64,000 bases of DNA from Paraburkholderia kururiensis JCM 10599 = LMG 19447 (GTDB lineage: Bacteria; Pseudomonadota; Gammaproteobacteria; Burkholderiales; Burkholderiaceae). The stretch lies in contig NZ_RJZE01000017.1 of the NCBI RefSeq assembly GCF_003986935.1, positions 1-64,000 of the forward strand, written 5' to 3'. The notes under the pieces were generated by a model, which saw only the letters and a list, made by a program, of their open reading frames with translations, did not search any database and was not told where the DNA came from. Within the stretch, counting starts at the first letter, position 1; the number at the start of each line of letters is the position of its first letter. The translations under genes were made by a program, and so were the position numbers. This document shows positions 17,153-27,424 of the stretch, in pieces.

Positions 17153-18532
17153 TCAGAACCGCTTTTGCCAGGCCATTGCCGCGTTGAGCTGCGAGTGAGT
17201 CACCTTGATCGGCACGGATGTGTTCGGCTGGCTCGCATTCGTCAAGGTCTTCTGCAACGCATACGACAGCGCGAAATCCACCTGATCGTTCTTGCCGAAC
17301 GCATACGAGACGCCGCCCGTCAGGCTCGTGGTGGGAATGGCCGGTATCACCGCGAACAGCGTGTTGTTCGGAATGGCCTCCTGCGCGTAGTGGAAGCCCG
17401 CGCGGAACGCGAGGCTCGCGTTGTAGCGGTATTCCGCGCCAATCGCGAACACGTTGATGTCGCGATAATTCTGCGGCAACGACAGATTGAGGTTCGCCCC
17501 GGTGCCCGACTGCACGAAGGTCACGTTGATGTCCTTCATCACACTGGCGAGGAACACGCGCTGGTAGTCGGCCGAAACGCTCCAGTGCTCGTTGAAGCGG
17601 TGGCTGATGCCCGCCGTGAACTGCGCCGGCATCTCGAAGTTGTGGACCGTTACTTCGCCCGAGAGCGGAATATTCCCGGCAACGGAACTCACGGCGGACA
17701 ATGTTGCATGGCCGCCCAGATCACCCACGTGCGTCTTGAAGTTGTATGCCATGCCCAGCACCGTGTCCGGCGTGAGCCGATACGTAAGGCCCAGCTTGCC
17801 GCCTATTCCCCAGGCGTCGGCGCCGCCCCCCACTATGCCGTTGTGCGAGAAATTAATGTAGCCGCCCGAGAGTCCGGGCACGCTGGCCAGTGTGGGAAGC
17901 AGCGTGCCCGAGGCACGGCGCTGCGCCGCGAGCGTGCCGATCTGCGAGGCGTCCAGCAACATGCCGAGGTTCAGCGAGGTCCAGACCGCGTCCAGCGAAC
18001 CGCCCACCGTCAGTTTGTCCGTCACGTCGTACGAGAGGGCGAACGGAATGCGCAACACGAGCAGACGCGAGAAATTGTCGAAGCCGGTATCGATGCCGTT
18101 GGTGGTAGTGCGTGACAGAAAACTGCTGCCGCCGAACTGGGTGCCCAGCCCCCCTTCCGCAAACGCGCCTACGCCGAATGCATAGCGACCGTGGCGGTAG
18201 ACGAACGCCGTCTCGGGCGCGAAATACGGGCCGTTGTTGTTGCCGTGATTGCCCGATGTCGCTGTTTCGCCGGTGGCCGTATTAGTGGCCTTGATGTCGG
18301 TCGTGACGATGTCGAGGCCCAGATCGACATATCGCCCGTCGCTCATCAGGCCGAGCGTGGCCGGGTTCAGCATCATCGCGGCCGGACCCACGTTGTACGC
18401 CACGCCGCTTCCGCCCATGGCGCGCGAGACAGGACCGAAGCCTTCCAGGTTGAATACGTCCGTCGCCATCGAACGGCCCGCCCACACCGCCATGCATAGC
18501 GCGACCGCTACACGGATGCCATTGCCTTTCAC
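17153..18532 (-). CDS. FadL/TodX-family outer-membrane hydrocarbon channel
   Basis: 459-aa outer-membrane beta-barrel. A signal peptide (about residues 1-23) is followed by the FadL-type N-terminal plug sequence NLEGFGPVSRAMGGSGVAYNVGPAAMMLNPA, and the chain ends in Phe (AWQKRF), the barrel insertion signal. TodX, XylN and TbuX of this family admit monoaromatic hydrocarbons. It is the last gene of the minus-strand catabolic run, 76 bp after dmpD, with a distinct palindrome in that gap, so it may be read through from the meta operon or have its own promoter. Confidence 0.92.
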   Translation of the reverse strand: MKGNGIRVAVALCMAVWAGRSMATDVFNLEGFGPVSRAMGGSGVAYNVGPAAMMLNPATLGLMSDGRYVDLGLDIVTTDIKATNTATGETATSGNHGNNNGPYFAPETAFVYRHGRYAFGVGAFAEGGLGTQFGGSSFLSRTTTNGIDTGFDNFSRLLVLRIPFALSYDVTDKLTVGGSLDAVWTSLNLGMLLDASQIGTLAAQRRASGTLLPTLASVPGLSGGYINFSHNGIVGGGADAWGIGGKLGLTYRLTPDTVLGMAYNFKTHVGDLGGHATLSAVSSVAGNIPLSGEVTVHNFEMPAQFTAGISHRFNEHWSVSADYQRVFLASVMKDINVTFVQSGTGANLNLSLPQNYRDINVFAIGAEYRYNASLAFRAGFHYAQEAIPNNTLFAVIPAIPTTSLTGGVSYAFGKNDQVDFALSYALQKTLTNASQPNTSVPIKVTHSQLNAAMAWQKRF

Positions 18533-18555
18533 ATCTGTCTCCTTATGTCTATATT

Positions 18556-18573
18556 TAGTAATACGTAATACTA
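18556..18573. promoter_or_regulatory. Near-palindrome upstream of the hydrocarbon channel gene
   Basis: TAGTAATACGTAATACTA is palindromic except at one symmetric position pair and is unusually AT-rich for this region. It lies 24 bp upstream of the channel gene start. It could be a promoter or operator separating this gene from dmpD; the protein that reads it is unknown. Confidence 0.4.
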
Positions 18574-18608
18574 CGGATGCTACTCACCACTGTGCTCCGG
18601 GCTGTCGA

Positions 18609-19457
18609 CTACGCGGCCTCCGAAGGCGATGCGCTCGCTTCGCTGAAATGATCCGTCACGAGGCGGTTGAAGCGGGCGGCGTGCTCGATCTGCGTCCAGT
18701 GACCGCATTGGCCGAACACGTGAAGCTGCGCACGGGGAATCAGCTCCGCGAGCCGCAGCGAAGAAGTGAGCGGAATGACCTTGTCTTCGCGGCCGTGAAC
18801 GATCAGCGTTTCGTGCGAAATGGCACGAATTGCCTGCTCCGGGCTTGCGAGCGCATCCACCCACCGCTGGCGCGGCGCCGGGAACATGTTGGCGAACGAC
18901 TCCTGATAACCCGGCTGCACGCTCGCTTCGTAGCGCAACTTCGCCAGGTCGTCGTTCACGAGCGACCTGTCATAGGCGAAGACGTCGAGTAGCGCGCGCA
19001 TGTTTTCAATCGAGGGCGTATAGCCCCACACGGCATCCAGCCCCTCCGTGATGCGAAACGGCGTGCCTGCGCTTCCCATCAGCACGAGCCGGCCTACGCG
19101 CTGGGGTGCCTCGACAGTCAGGGCGAGCGCGAGTGCGCCGCCGAACGAGTTGCCCACCACGTGCGCGCGCTCCACGCCCAATGCGTCGAGCAGCCCGATC
19201 AGGTGTGCTACCCAGTTTTCCATCGAGTAGCGGTAGCCCGCCGGGCGTTCCGTGTCGCCGAATCCCACCATGTCGGGGGCGATCACACGAAACCGCTTCG
19301 CCAGCGCCGGCATGGTGAGCCGCCAGTTCGCCAAGGCCGTGACACCGGGCCCCGAGCCGTGAATCAGCAGGACCACGGGCCCTTCGCCCATGTCGTGGTA
19401 ATGGGTGCGTATGCCGTTGGCAACAATGCTTTTTGCGGCTTGAGGTTGGGTCTGCAT
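18609..19457 (-). CDS. dmpD: 2-hydroxymuconic semialdehyde hydrolase
   Basis: 282-aa alpha/beta hydrolase that splits the ring-fission product, especially of methylcatechols, into 2-hydroxypenta-2,4-dienoate and a short acid. Catalytic triad: Ser104 (GNSFGG), Asp225 (HGREDKVIP), His253 (GQCGHWTQ); oxyanion region HGSGPG. The start is ambiguous: the ATG at 19457 gives the family length, while a TTG at 19472 would add five residues; neither has a good Shine-Dalgarno sequence. In Pseudomonas CF600 dmpD lies between dmpC and dmpE; here it has moved to the end after dmpI. Confidence 0.92.
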   Translation of the reverse strand: MQTQPQAAKSIVANGIRTHYHDMGEGPVVLLIHGSGPGVTALANWRLTMPALAKRFRVIAPDMVGFGDTERPAGYRYSMENWVAHLIGLLDALGVERAHVVGNSFGGALALALTVEAPQRVGRLVLMGSAGTPFRITEGLDAVWGYTPSIENMRALLDVFAYDRSLVNDDLAKLRYEASVQPGYQESFANMFPAPRQRWVDALASPEQAIRAISHETLIVHGREDKVIPLTSSLRLAELIPRAQLHVFGQCGHWTQIEHAARFNRLVTDHFSEASASPSEAA

Positions 19458-19513
19458 GGAGGAGTCCGGCAAGAGAGAGGAATGGGCGCCGCACGCAACG
19501 CGGCGCCTCGTGA

Positions 19514-19705
19514 TCAGCGTCCGCGCTTTTTCGCGCTCTGCCCGCCAATGCCGAAGTGCTCCTTCGGCATTTCGACGATGATGACGCGCACCGATTCGAG
19601 CGGCGCATCGATGGCGCGATGAATCGCTTCGCTGACCTCGGCGATCAGCCGCTCCTTCTTCTCTTCGTCGCGGCCTTCCAGGATATAAAGCTGGGCAATC
19701 GGCAC
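19514..19705 (-). CDS. dmpI: 4-oxalocrotonate tautomerase
   Basis: 63-aa subunit of the hexameric tautomerase. After removal of Met the N-terminus is Pro1, the catalytic base ([12 protein letters not shown]), and the Arg residues (Arg11 and Arg39 type) are present. It converts 2-hydroxymuconate to 2-oxohex-3-enedioate in the dehydrogenative branch. It follows dmpH by 13 bp. The C-terminal SAKKRGR is normal for the family. Confidence 0.95.
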   Translation of the reverse strand: MPIAQLYILEGRDEEKKERLIAEVSEAIHRAIDAPLESVRVIIVEMPKEHFGIGGQSAKKRGR

Positions 19706-19718
19706 GATGGCCTCCTTG

Positions 19719-20507
19719 TCAGATGAAGCGCAGTCCGGTGGAACCCATCCCCTGGACGCGCAATGTGATGTTGTCGCCGGCTTCCACGGCCACCGCTTCC
19801 GTGATGCCGCCGGAAAGAATCAGGCTGCCCGCGGGAATCGATTCGCCGCGAGCCCCGAGATGGTTAGCGAGCATGGCAATGGCCGCGGCCGGATGCCCGA
19901 GCACGGCAGCGCCCGCGCCGAACGAAACCGGCTGCCCGTTCTTTTCCATGACGATGCCGATGGTGCGCAAGTCCACGCCTTCCACCGCAAGCGGCTGGCC
20001 GCCCACGACAAAGCGTGCGGCCGACGTGTTGTCGGCCACCACGCTCTTCAGGTCGAACTTGAAGTCGCGGTAACGGCTGTCGATCACTTCGATGCCAGGC
20101 AGAACGAAGTCCGTTGCTGCCAGTACGTTGCCGATGTGGCAGCCCGGCCCTTTCAGTTCCGCGCGCGTAACGAAGGCGATTTCCGGCTCCACCTTCGGGT
20201 GAATGAGTTCGCTTGCGCGGCAGACACCGCCGTCTTCGATGGCGAACGTGTCCATGAGATAGCCGAACACGGGCGTTTCCACGCCCATCTGGCGCATCTT
20301 CGCGTGCGAGGTCAGGCCGGCCTTGTAACCCACGAGCCGTGCGCCGCGCGCCATGTGTCGTTGTCGCAAGACGTCCTGCACGGCGTAGGCGTCGTCCCAG
20401 TCCATGGTGGGCCAGGTGTCCGTGATCTTCACGGTGTCGCGCGCATGAAGGGCGCACTCGTCGAGGTGCGCCGCGAGCGATTGAATGGTGTCGATGGGCA
20501 GGTTCAT
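19719..20507 (-). CDS. dmpH: 4-oxalocrotonate decarboxylase
   Basis: 262-aa Mg-dependent decarboxylase of the hydratase/decarboxylase family, making 2-hydroxypenta-2,4-dienoate. Family motifs are [22 protein letters not shown] (metal-binding Glu residues) and the C-terminal [12 protein letters not shown]. In Pseudomonas it forms a complex with DmpE. The start ATG overlaps the dmpG stop by 4 nt. Assigned as decarboxylase rather than hydratase because the other paralogue (22559-23341) sits at the dmpE position; the two folds are close, so the pair could in principle be swapped. Confidence 0.88.
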   Translation of the reverse strand: MNLPIDTIQSLAAHLDECALHARDTVKITDTWPTMDWDDAYAVQDVLRQRHMARGARLVGYKAGLTSHAKMRQMGVETPVFGYLMDTFAIEDGGVCRASELIHPKVEPEIAFVTRAELKGPGCHIGNVLAATDFVLPGIEVIDSRYRDFKFDLKSVVADNTSAARFVVGGQPLAVEGVDLRTIGIVMEKNGQPVSFGAGAAVLGHPAAAIAMLANHLGARGESIPAGSLILSGGITEAVAVEAGDNITLRVQGMGSTGLRFI

Positions 20508-21550
20508 GCGGCTTCCTTGCGGGCGGCCTGTTCGCGCGCTTTCTTCAGCGTGAGCGCGGTGTCTTCGATCATGTCTTCCTGGCCGCCCACCATGCCGCGT
20601 CGGCCCAGTTCGACGAGGATGTCGCGCGCCGGGATGCCGTACTTCTCGCCCGCGCGTTTGGCGAACAGCAGGAACGAGCCGTACACGCCGGCGTAGCCGA
20701 GCGTGAGCGAATCGCGGTCGATGCGAATGGGGAAATCCATCATGGGCACCACGAGATCTTCGGCCACGTCCTGAATCTTCCAGACGTCCACGCCGGTTTC
20801 GATGCCCATGCGGTCGCACACGGCGACGAACACTTCGAGCGGCGTATTGCCCGCGCCCGCGCCGAGCCCTGCGGCGGCACCGTCGATACGGCTTGCGCCG
20901 CATTCGATTGCAGCAAGCGAATTCGCCACGCCCATCGCGAGGTTGTGGTGGCCGTGAAAGCCCAGCTCCGTTTCGGGCTTCAACGCATCGCGCACGGCGG
21001 TGAGACGCACCTTGACGTCTTCGGGCAGCATGTAGCCCGCCGAGTCCGTGATGTAGATGCAGTTCGCGCCATACCCTTCCATCAGCTTCGCCTGCTTCAC
21101 GAGGCCTTCGGGACTGTTCATGTGACTCATCATCAGGAAGCCCACGGTGTCCATGTCCAGCTTGCGGGCGAGCGTGATGTGCTGCTCCGACACGTCGGCT
21201 TCGGTGCAGTGCGTTGCCACGCGAATGGTGTGCACGCCGAGTCCGTGCGCCATCTTCAGATGATCGACGGTGCCGATGCCCGGCAGCAGCAGTGCCGAGA
21301 CCTTCGCGCGTTTGAGCAGCGGAATCACGGCGCCGAGATATTCCTCGTCCGTGTGAGCGGGGAAGCCGTAGTTCACCGACGACCCGCCCAGGCCGTCGCC
21401 GTGCGTGACTTCGATGAGCGGCACGCCGGCGTCGTCCAGACCCTGGGCGATGCTGCGCATCTGGTCGAGCGTCATTTGATGGCGCTTCGGGTGCATACCG
21501 TCGCGCAGCGTCATGTCGTGCACGGTAATGCGCTTGCCTTTGAGATTCAT
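20504..21550 (-). CDS. dmpG: 4-hydroxy-2-oxovalerate aldolase
   Basis: 348-aa DmpG-type aldolase (HMGL/DRE-TIM fold). The metal and active-site motifs [13 protein letters not shown] (about residues 14-26), THGDGLGG and HGHHNLAMG (metal-binding His pair) are intact. It cleaves 4-hydroxy-2-oxovalerate (or the oxohexanoate from methylcatechol) to pyruvate and an aldehyde, which it channels to DmpF through a known heterodimer. Coupled to dmpH by a 4-nt overlap. Confidence 0.96.
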   Translation of the reverse strand: MNLKGKRITVHDMTLRDGMHPKRHQMTLDQMRSIAQGLDDAGVPLIEVTHGDGLGGSSVNYGFPAHTDEEYLGAVIPLLKRAKVSALLLPGIGTVDHLKMAHGLGVHTIRVATHCTEADVSEQHITLARKLDMDTVGFLMMSHMNSPEGLVKQAKLMEGYGANCIYITDSAGYMLPEDVKVRLTAVRDALKPETELGFHGHHNLAMGVANSLAAIECGASRIDGAAAGLGAGAGNTPLEVFVAVCDRMGIETGVDVWKIQDVAEDLVVPMMDFPIRIDRDSLTLGYAGVYGSFLLFAKRAGEKYGIPARDILVELGRRGMVGGQEDMIEDTALTLKKAREQAARKEAA

Positions 21551-21605
21551 GGCGTTTCCTTTATTCAGCGATGTTCGAATGCGTGCGGGCCGTGAATGGC
21601 CGTGA

Positions 21606-22529
21606 TCAGGCAGCCGCGCTTTCCACGGGCGCAAGCGTGATGCGACCAGCAAGCAGTTCTTCGGCGAACATCTCGGCCGTGCGCGCGGCCGCCGCGGTCA
21701 TGATGTCGAGATTGCCCGCGTAGCGCGGCAGGTAGTCGCCAAGTCCTGCCACCTCCAGATAGACGGACACGCGCCGGCCGTCGAACACGGGCCCGTTCAC
21801 GAGCCGGTAGCCGGGCACGTAGCGCTGCACCTCTTCGATCATCGCGAGAATGGAGTCGGTGATGCGCGCTTCGTCGGGCGCGTCCGCCGTCAGGCAGTGG
21901 ACGGTGTCGCGCATGATGAGCGGCGGATCCGCCGGATTGATGACGATGATCGCCTTGCCCTGCCTTGCGCCGCCCACGCGCGCTACCGCCGCTGCCGTGG
22001 TGCGCGTGAACTCGTCGATGTTCTTGCGCGTGCCCGGCCCGGCTGAGCGCGACGACACGGTCGCGATGATCTCCGCGTAATCCACCGGCTGCACGCGCGA
22101 GACGGCATACACCATCGGAATGGTGGCCTGGCCGCCGCACGTCACCATGTTGACGTTCATCTCGCGTTTGCCGATGTGTTCCTTGAGATTGACGGGCGGC
22201 ACGCAGTACGGACCAATGGCCGCCGGCGTGAGGTCGATCATCATCACGCCGAGTTCGTTGAGCTTGCGGCTGTTTTCGGCATGCACGTAGGCGCTCGTGG
22301 CGTCGAAGGCGATCTGTACGTTGTCGGCCTTCACGTGCGGCAGCAGCCCGTCCACGCCCTCTGCCGTGGTCTTGATGCCCAGTTCTCGGGCCCGCTTGAG
22401 TCCGTCGGAGTCGGGGTCGATGCCCACCATCCAGACGGGCTCCAGCACCGGGCTGCGCTGCAGTTTCGCGAGCAGGTCCGTACCGATGTTGCCCGGGCCA
22501 ATCAACGCGCAACGGATTTTCTGTGTCAT
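21606..22529 (-). CDS. dmpF: Acetaldehyde dehydrogenase (acylating)
   Basis: 307-aa CoA-acylating aldehyde dehydrogenase, partner of DmpG. It has a Rossmann motif [10 protein letters not shown] near residue 11 and the catalytic Cys in [11 protein letters not shown] near residue 130. It turns channelled acetaldehyde or propionaldehyde into acyl-CoA. The ATG at 22529 was chosen (AAGGACA upstream, family length about 312); the open frame extends upstream over dmpE without similarity. Confidence 0.96.
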   Translation of the reverse strand: MTQKIRCALIGPGNIGTDLLAKLQRSPVLEPVWMVGIDPDSDGLKRARELGIKTTAEGVDGLLPHVKADNVQIAFDATSAYVHAENSRKLNELGVMMIDLTPAAIGPYCVPPVNLKEHIGKREMNVNMVTCGGQATIPMVYAVSRVQPVDYAEIIATVSSRSAGPGTRKNIDEFTRTTAAAVARVGGARQGKAIIVINPADPPLIMRDTVHCLTADAPDEARITDSILAMIEEVQRYVPGYRLVNGPVFDGRRVSVYLEVAGLGDYLPRYAGNLDIMTAAAARTAEMFAEELLAGRITLAPVESAAA

Positions 22530-22558
22530 GGGAAATGTCCTTTGAATGACGATGAGGT

Positions 22559-23341
22559 TCAGCCGAAGCGCACCGAGCACGCGCCGATGCCGCCAAGCGA
22601 AAGGCGAAAGTTGTCGCCGGCCTTGACGGGCGCCATGGCGGCTAGTGCGCCGGAGAGCACGACTTCGCCGGCCTTGAGCGGAATGCCGAGGCGCCCGAGC
22701 GTGTTGGCGAGCCAGGCGACGGCGTTGACGGGCGAGCCGAGCGCCGCCGCGCCTGCGCCGGTGCCGATCACCTCGCCGTTCTTTTCCAGCACCATGCCGC
22801 AGGTCGAGAGATCCACGGCACGTGCGGAGACCGCGCGATCGCCGAGCACGAACACACCGCACGATGCGTTATCCGCTACGGTGTCCTGAATGCGGATCTT
22901 CCAGTCGCGAATGCGTGAATCGACTATCTCGAAACACGGCATCACGCATTCGGTTGCGGCCAGCACCATCGCGTTGGTGATGCCGGGGCCAAGCAAGTCT
23001 TTCTTCAACACGAAGGCAATCTCGCCTTCGGCCTTGGGCTGGATCAGCGTGTTCACGGCAATGCTCTCGCCCTCGCCATACACCATGCCCGAGAGCAGAT
23101 AACCGAAGTCGGGCTGATAGACGCCGAGCATGTCCATGACCGCCTTCGACGTCACACCGATCTTCTTGCCCACGACCGTTTCCCTGGCGTCCAGCCGGCG
23201 CTGCACCATGCGCTGCTGGACGTGATAGGCGTCGTCGATGGACATGTCGGGATAACTATCGGTCAGCGGCGCAATCGTTTCGCGCGCGTTCAACGCACCG
23301 TAGAGCCTGTCGCCAAGCTCGGCAATCAACGTGGATTCCAT
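22559..23341 (-). CDS. dmpE: 2-hydroxypenta-2,4-dienoate hydratase
   Basis: 260-aa hydratase that adds water to the dienol to give 4-hydroxy-2-oxovalerate. Motifs are [29 protein letters not shown] (metal Glu) and [15 protein letters not shown]. It is homologous to DmpH encoded two genes downstream; the E/H assignment follows gene order dmpC-E-F-G-H. The ATG at 23341 gives the 260-261 aa family length. Confidence 0.9.
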   Translation of the reverse strand: MESTLIAELGDRLYGALNARETIAPLTDSYPDMSIDDAYHVQQRMVQRRLDARETVVGKKIGVTSKAVMDMLGVYQPDFGYLLSGMVYGEGESIAVNTLIQPKAEGEIAFVLKKDLLGPGITNAMVLAATECVMPCFEIVDSRIRDWKIRIQDTVADNASCGVFVLGDRAVSARAVDLSTCGMVLEKNGEVIGTGAGAAALGSPVNAVAWLANTLGRLGIPLKAGEVVLSGALAAMAPVKAGDNFRLSLGGIGACSVRFG

Positions 23342-23378
23342 GAATCTTCCTGGTGGCAGGTTGATCAAATTGCGTGCG

Positions 23379-24896
23379 TCACAGCTTGACGCACACGTTT
23401 TTGAGCTCCGTATAGAACTCAAGCGAATGCACACCGCCTTCCCGGCCGATGCCCGACTGCTTCGCGCCGCCGAACGGTGTGCGCAAGTCGCGCAGGAACC
23501 ACGAGTTGACCCACGCGATGCCCACCTCGATGGAAGCCGCCACGCGATGCGCGCGCGAAAGGTGCGTGGTCCATATCGCCGTGGCGAGTCCGTACGGATT
23601 GTCATTGGCACGCCGAATCACTTCCTGTTCGGAATCGAATGGCATGATGAGCGCACACGGGCCGAAGATTTCTTCGCGGGCGATGGGCGAATCGTCGCCC
23701 AGACCGGTCCAGAGCGTGGGCTGCACCCAGGCCCCCTCTTTCAGGTTGCCTGGCATGTCGGGTACGCCACCGCCCGTCACGACGGTCGCGCCCAGTTCGG
23801 CGGCCTTCGCGTAGTACGACAGCACCTTGCGGCGATGCTCTTCGCTGATGAGCGGTCCAAGACCCGTCGCCGGGTCGTCGGGCAAGCCGATGCGCAGCGC
23901 TTCGGCACCGGCCTTGAGGGCCGCCACGAACTTCTCGAAGATGGGCCGCTCCACATAAACGCGTTCGGTGCCAAGACACACCTGCCCGGCGTTCGCGAAG
24001 CACGAACGCAACGTGCCTTCCACGGCCGCATCGAAATCGCAGTCGGCGAACACGATGGCCGCGTTTTTGCCGCCCATCTCGAGGCTCACCGGCCGTGCAC
24101 CGTCCGCGGCGGCTTTCATAATGGCCGCGCCCGTGCGCGTCTCGCCGGTAAAGGTGATGGCGTTGACGCCCGGATGTGTGGTCAGAAACTCGCCTGCGGA
24201 ACCGGGTCCGAAACCGTGCACGACGTTGTAGACGCCCCGCGGCACGCCGGCCGCATTCATGACTTCACCGAGCAACGCCGCCGTTTGCGGCGTTTCTTCC
24301 GAAGGCTTTACCACCACCGTGTTGCCGCAGGCGAGCGCGGGCCCTACCTTCCACGTCATGAGCAACAGCGGCAGATTCCACGGGCAGATCACACCCACCA
24401 CGCCAACGGGGCGGCGCATGGCGTAGTTGATTGCGCCCGCGCCGTCCGGCGTGGACATTTCGAAAAACTCCGTGGGCACGTTCTTCACCACGTCGGCGAA
24501 GACCCTGAAGTTCGCCGCACCGCGCGGAATATCGATGTGCCGCGCAAGGCTCATCGGCTTGCCGGTGTCGGCCACTTCCGCGGCGAGAAAGTCGTCGAAG
24601 CGGCGGTTGATGCCGTCGGCCAGCGCGTAGAGCACGTCTACGCGTTCATTCACGGTCATCGTGCCCCACGGCCCGTGCAAGGCCGCGCGTGCGGCCTGCA
24701 CCGCGGCATCCACCTGCTCGCGGCCCGCTTCCGCCACGCGGGCGATCACGACGTGATTGAGCGGCGAGCGCTTGTCGAACCAGCGCGTACCGTCCAGATA
24801 CTCGCCGTCGATGAAGTTTCGGATCAGTGGGATGCCGCCATCGGCGGTGGCTGCGCTCGCACCGTGCGACGCGGCCTTGGGTTCTGTCGTCAGCAT
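23379..24896 (-). CDS. dmpC: 2-hydroxymuconic semialdehyde dehydrogenase
   Basis: 505-aa NAD-dependent ALDH. The nucleotide/active-site Glu lies in LEMGGKNAAI near residue 275, the catalytic Cys in NAGQVCLGTE near 310, and the ALDH signature EEIFGPCALI near 400. It feeds the oxalocrotonate branch used for catechol itself. The family is usually 486 aa; the extra N-terminal 15 or so residues (Ala/Ser-rich) may mean the true start is further inside. No clear Shine-Dalgarno sequence at 24896. Confidence 0.94.
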   Translation of the reverse strand: MLTTEPKAASHGASAATADGGIPLIRNFIDGEYLDGTRWFDKRSPLNHVVIARVAEAGREQVDAAVQAARAALHGPWGTMTVNERVDVLYALADGINRRFDDFLAAEVADTGKPMSLARHIDIPRGAANFRVFADVVKNVPTEFFEMSTPDGAGAINYAMRRPVGVVGVICPWNLPLLLMTWKVGPALACGNTVVVKPSEETPQTAALLGEVMNAAGVPRGVYNVVHGFGPGSAGEFLTTHPGVNAITFTGETRTGAAIMKAAADGARPVSLEMGGKNAAIVFADCDFDAAVEGTLRSCFANAGQVCLGTERVYVERPIFEKFVAALKAGAEALRIGLPDDPATGLGPLISEEHRRKVLSYYAKAAELGATVVTGGGVPDMPGNLKEGAWVQPTLWTGLGDDSPIAREEIFGPCALIMPFDSEQEVIRRANDNPYGLATAIWTTHLSRAHRVAASIEVGIAWVNSWFLRDLRTPFGGAKQSGIGREGGVHSLEFYTELKNVCVKL

Positions 24897-24987
24897 GATC
24901 GTTTATGCAATGTGTTCGTGTTCGTTCGTGAAACCGGAAGATTGGCCGCTGCCGGAAACAACGGGCTCCGGCAGCGGCGCGATGCCC

Positions 24988-25932
24988 TCAGGTGTAGACG
25001 CTCGTGAAGGCCTCGTTTAGCTCACCTGAATGGAAGAAGATGCCGCGGCCAAGGTGGTCTTCGGTCCACGTGGTGACGGGACGGTCTGGCTGCGCCATGT
25101 AGCCGAGTCCCGCGAAGGTCTCGTTGCGGTTGCCGCTCGGGTCGAAGAAGTAGATGGTCGTGCCGCGCGTGATGCCGTGACGCGTAGGCGCTACGTCGAT
25201 CTTCACCTTGTTTTTCGCCATGACGTCTGCTGACTTCAACACGTCGGCCCAGTCGTCGAGGAAGAACGCGATGTGGTGCAGACCGTTCGTCGGTCCGCCC
25301 ACGAACGCGATGTCATGCGGCGTCGAGCTGCGGAACAGCCACGTTGCCGCCTGAATGCTGTTGCCCGGTCCCACCATCACCTGCTCCGCCAGGTGGAAGT
25401 CGAGACACTCTTTCATGAACTGCGTGTTCTCGGCCACGCGGTTGATGCCCGCTTCCGGGTTGAGTTCGCACATGAGCAGACAGTGGTCGAGCCAGTGAAC
25501 GCCGGAGCCCTTGATGTCGTCAGGCCACGGATCGGGGTTGAGCGATCCGACGTCCGTTCCCACTTGCTCCTTGTGTGCGTAGAGGCGCAGGTCGTGGCCG
25601 CTCGGCAGGTTGAACTGCAGCATGCGGCCCGTGGCGGGCAGCGTGCCTTCGGGCAGCATCTGCGTGCGAATGCCGTAGGCCTCGATGCGTTCCTTCAACA
25701 CGTCCAGATCGGCGTCGTTCTCCACCTTGTAGGCTACGTGGTTCAGGCCCGCGTGATCGGACGGGCTCAGAATGAGCGAATACTTGTCCCATTCGTCCCA
25801 ACACTTCAGGTACACGTTGCCCGCGTTATCGCGGTAAGTCTCCTTCAGGCCCAGCACGTTCTGGTAGTGCCTGAGCGCCGCATCCATGTCCATTACCCGC
25901 AGGTTGGCATGGCCGATTCGCATCACACCCAT
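24988..25932 (-). CDS. dmpB: Catechol 2,3-dioxygenase
   Basis: 314-aa extradiol dioxygenase (vicinal oxygen chelate fold, two domains). Fe(II) ligands by comparison with XylE are His150, His220 and Glu271 ([27 protein letters not shown]). It opens catechol and methylcatechols next to the diol to the yellow semialdehyde. GGAGGAGAG precedes the ATG at 25932. It lies right after the ferredoxin gene whose DmpQ/XylT-type product re-reduces the iron of this enzyme. Confidence 0.95.
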   Translation of the reverse strand: MGVMRIGHANLRVMDMDAALRHYQNVLGLKETYRDNAGNVYLKCWDEWDKYSLILSPSDHAGLNHVAYKVENDADLDVLKERIEAYGIRTQMLPEGTLPATGRMLQFNLPSGHDLRLYAHKEQVGTDVGSLNPDPWPDDIKGSGVHWLDHCLLMCELNPEAGINRVAENTQFMKECLDFHLAEQVMVGPGNSIQAATWLFRSSTPHDIAFVGGPTNGLHHIAFFLDDWADVLKSADVMAKNKVKIDVAPTRHGITRGTTIYFFDPSGNRNETFAGLGYMAQPDRPVTTWTEDHLGRGIFFHSGELNEAFTSVYT

Positions 25933-25954
25933 GGTGTCTCTCCTCCGTTCCTGT

Positions 25955-26311
25955 CTAGTCGGTACCACTACGGGATGCCTCGCAGGCGAATCCCCTGAAA
26001 AACGGCTTTTGCATCTTGCCGGCCACTTCCAGTTCGACGTCCCCTTGCGGGGCGATCCGGCAAGCCAGCGAGTAGCCGGCCTCCTCTTCCTCCACGCTCA
26101 CATGCGCCCGGCTGACTGGCCCCAGCTTGCGCACTTCGCCGCGCAGCACGCGCACCTTGCACACGCCGCAGCCGCCGTTCAGGCAGCCGACAGGAATGCC
26201 CCGGCGCCCCAGGCGCGCCATGCCCGCAAGCAGCGACTCGTCCACGGCGCAGGGGTAGTGCTCGCCTGTCTGCGTGAGGGTGACGGCAACCTTCGGCTCG
26301 CTCGCGTTCAT
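25955..26311 (-). CDS. dmpQ: Plant-type [2Fe-2S] ferredoxin for C23O reactivation
   Basis: 118-aa chloroplast-type ferredoxin. Cluster cysteines lie in [12 protein letters not shown] (about residues 38-49) and YSLACRI. DmpQ/XylT proteins reductively reactivate catechol 2,3-dioxygenase after oxidation by substituted catechols. The ATG at 26311 is 1 bp beyond the dmpP stop. The C-terminal extension ([12 protein letters not shown]) is slightly longer than usual. Confidence 0.93.
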   Translation of the reverse strand: MNASEPKVAVTLTQTGEHYPCAVDESLLAGMARLGRRGIPVGCLNGGCGVCKVRVLRGEVRKLGPVSRAHVSVEEEEAGYSLACRIAPQGDVELEVAGKMQKPFFRGFACEASRSGTD

Positions 26312-26312
26312 G

Positions 26313-27389
26313 TCAGACGTTCCTGAAGAGCGGGCTGCGAACCTGCTGTACATCGGCCGCCGAAATGAACTTCTCGTGGTAGATGTCGCCTTCGAAGAGC
26401 CGCCCTTGCATGAGCGTCGTGATGCACGCGTCGATCATGGCGGGCGGCCCGCAGAGGTACGCCTTGTGCCCCGCGAAGTTGTTGTCGAAATGCACCTTCG
26501 CCGCTTCGTGGACGAAGCCATGCGCCACGGCGCCGTGCGTCTGCATCCCCGCTCCTGCCCCGCCTTCCGATAAAGCCGGCACATAGCGGAAGTTCGGGTA
26601 CTGCCGGGCCAGTTCGCGAAACGCGTCGTCGTAGTACAGTTCGGCCGCATTGCGCTGACCGTAGACCAACGTGATGGGCTCGGTCGCTCCGCCTTGCAGC
26701 AGATCGAGAATCATCGAGCGTGGACTCGACAGCCCCGAACCGCCCGCCATGAAGATCATGGGCACGTGTGCCGACTTGCGCACGAAGAAGCGGCCGTAAG
26801 GGCCGGACAACGTCACCCGGTCGCCCACCGCCAGTTGCTCGTGCAGATAAGCCGTGCCGACGCCGCCGGGAACCTGCCGCACGTTCAGTTCGATTTCGCC
26901 GGTGGCTGCAACGTCGGCCGGTGCATTCGCGACGGAAAACGCACGGCTTTGATGCAGGCCCGGAATCTCGAGCTGCACGTATTGGCCCGCCTGGAAGTGA
27001 AACGCGTCGTCGAGCCGCAGATAAATCGCCTTGATGGTCGGCGTGAGCTGGACGATACGCGACACTTCGGCGGTGAAGTCTTTCACCGGAATCACTTCGG
27101 CATCCGGATCTTCTTCCACGTCGGCTTCGATCACAGCGTCGCTGGTGAGCGTGGCACAACAGGCCAGTGCTTTGCGCTCCTCGCGTTCGAAGTCCATCAG
27201 GGCAAACGGGTTGGCGTCGCCCAGATCAGCCTCTCCGTCGAGGATCTCGACCTTGCACGTGCCGCACAGCCCATGACCGCAGGCGTGCGGGATATAGATT
27301 CCCTGGCGCAGCGCGGCGTCGAGAATCGTCTGTCCTTCCTCGACTTCGATGGTGGCGCCAAGAGGCTCGATGGTCAGTTGATGGCTCAT
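26313..27389 (-). CDS. dmpP: Phenol hydroxylase reductase component P5
   Basis: 358-aa NADH:acceptor reductase (DmpP is 353 aa). An N-terminal ferredoxin ([2Fe-2S], ACGHGLCGTCKVEILDGE near residue 36, ACCATL near 76) is followed by an FAD domain (RAFSVANAP) and an NAD domain (MAGGSGLSSPRSM; CGPPAMIDA). It feeds electrons straight to the diiron hydroxylase without a Rieske protein, unlike TmoF/TmoC. Confidence 0.95.
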   Translation of the reverse strand: MSHQLTIEPLGATIEVEEGQTILDAALRQGIYIPHACGHGLCGTCKVEILDGEADLGDANPFALMDFEREERKALACCATLTSDAVIEADVEEDPDAEVIPVKDFTAEVSRIVQLTPTIKAIYLRLDDAFHFQAGQYVQLEIPGLHQSRAFSVANAPADVAATGEIELNVRQVPGGVGTAYLHEQLAVGDRVTLSGPYGRFFVRKSAHVPMIFMAGGSGLSSPRSMILDLLQGGATEPITLVYGQRNAAELYYDDAFRELARQYPNFRYVPALSEGGAGAGMQTHGAVAHGFVHEAAKVHFDNNFAGHKAYLCGPPAMIDACITTLMQGRLFEGDIYHEKFISAADVQQVRSPLFRNV

Positions 27390-27424
27390 GATGATGAATA
27401 CGTCAAGACTTCAGGTGAGGCCGC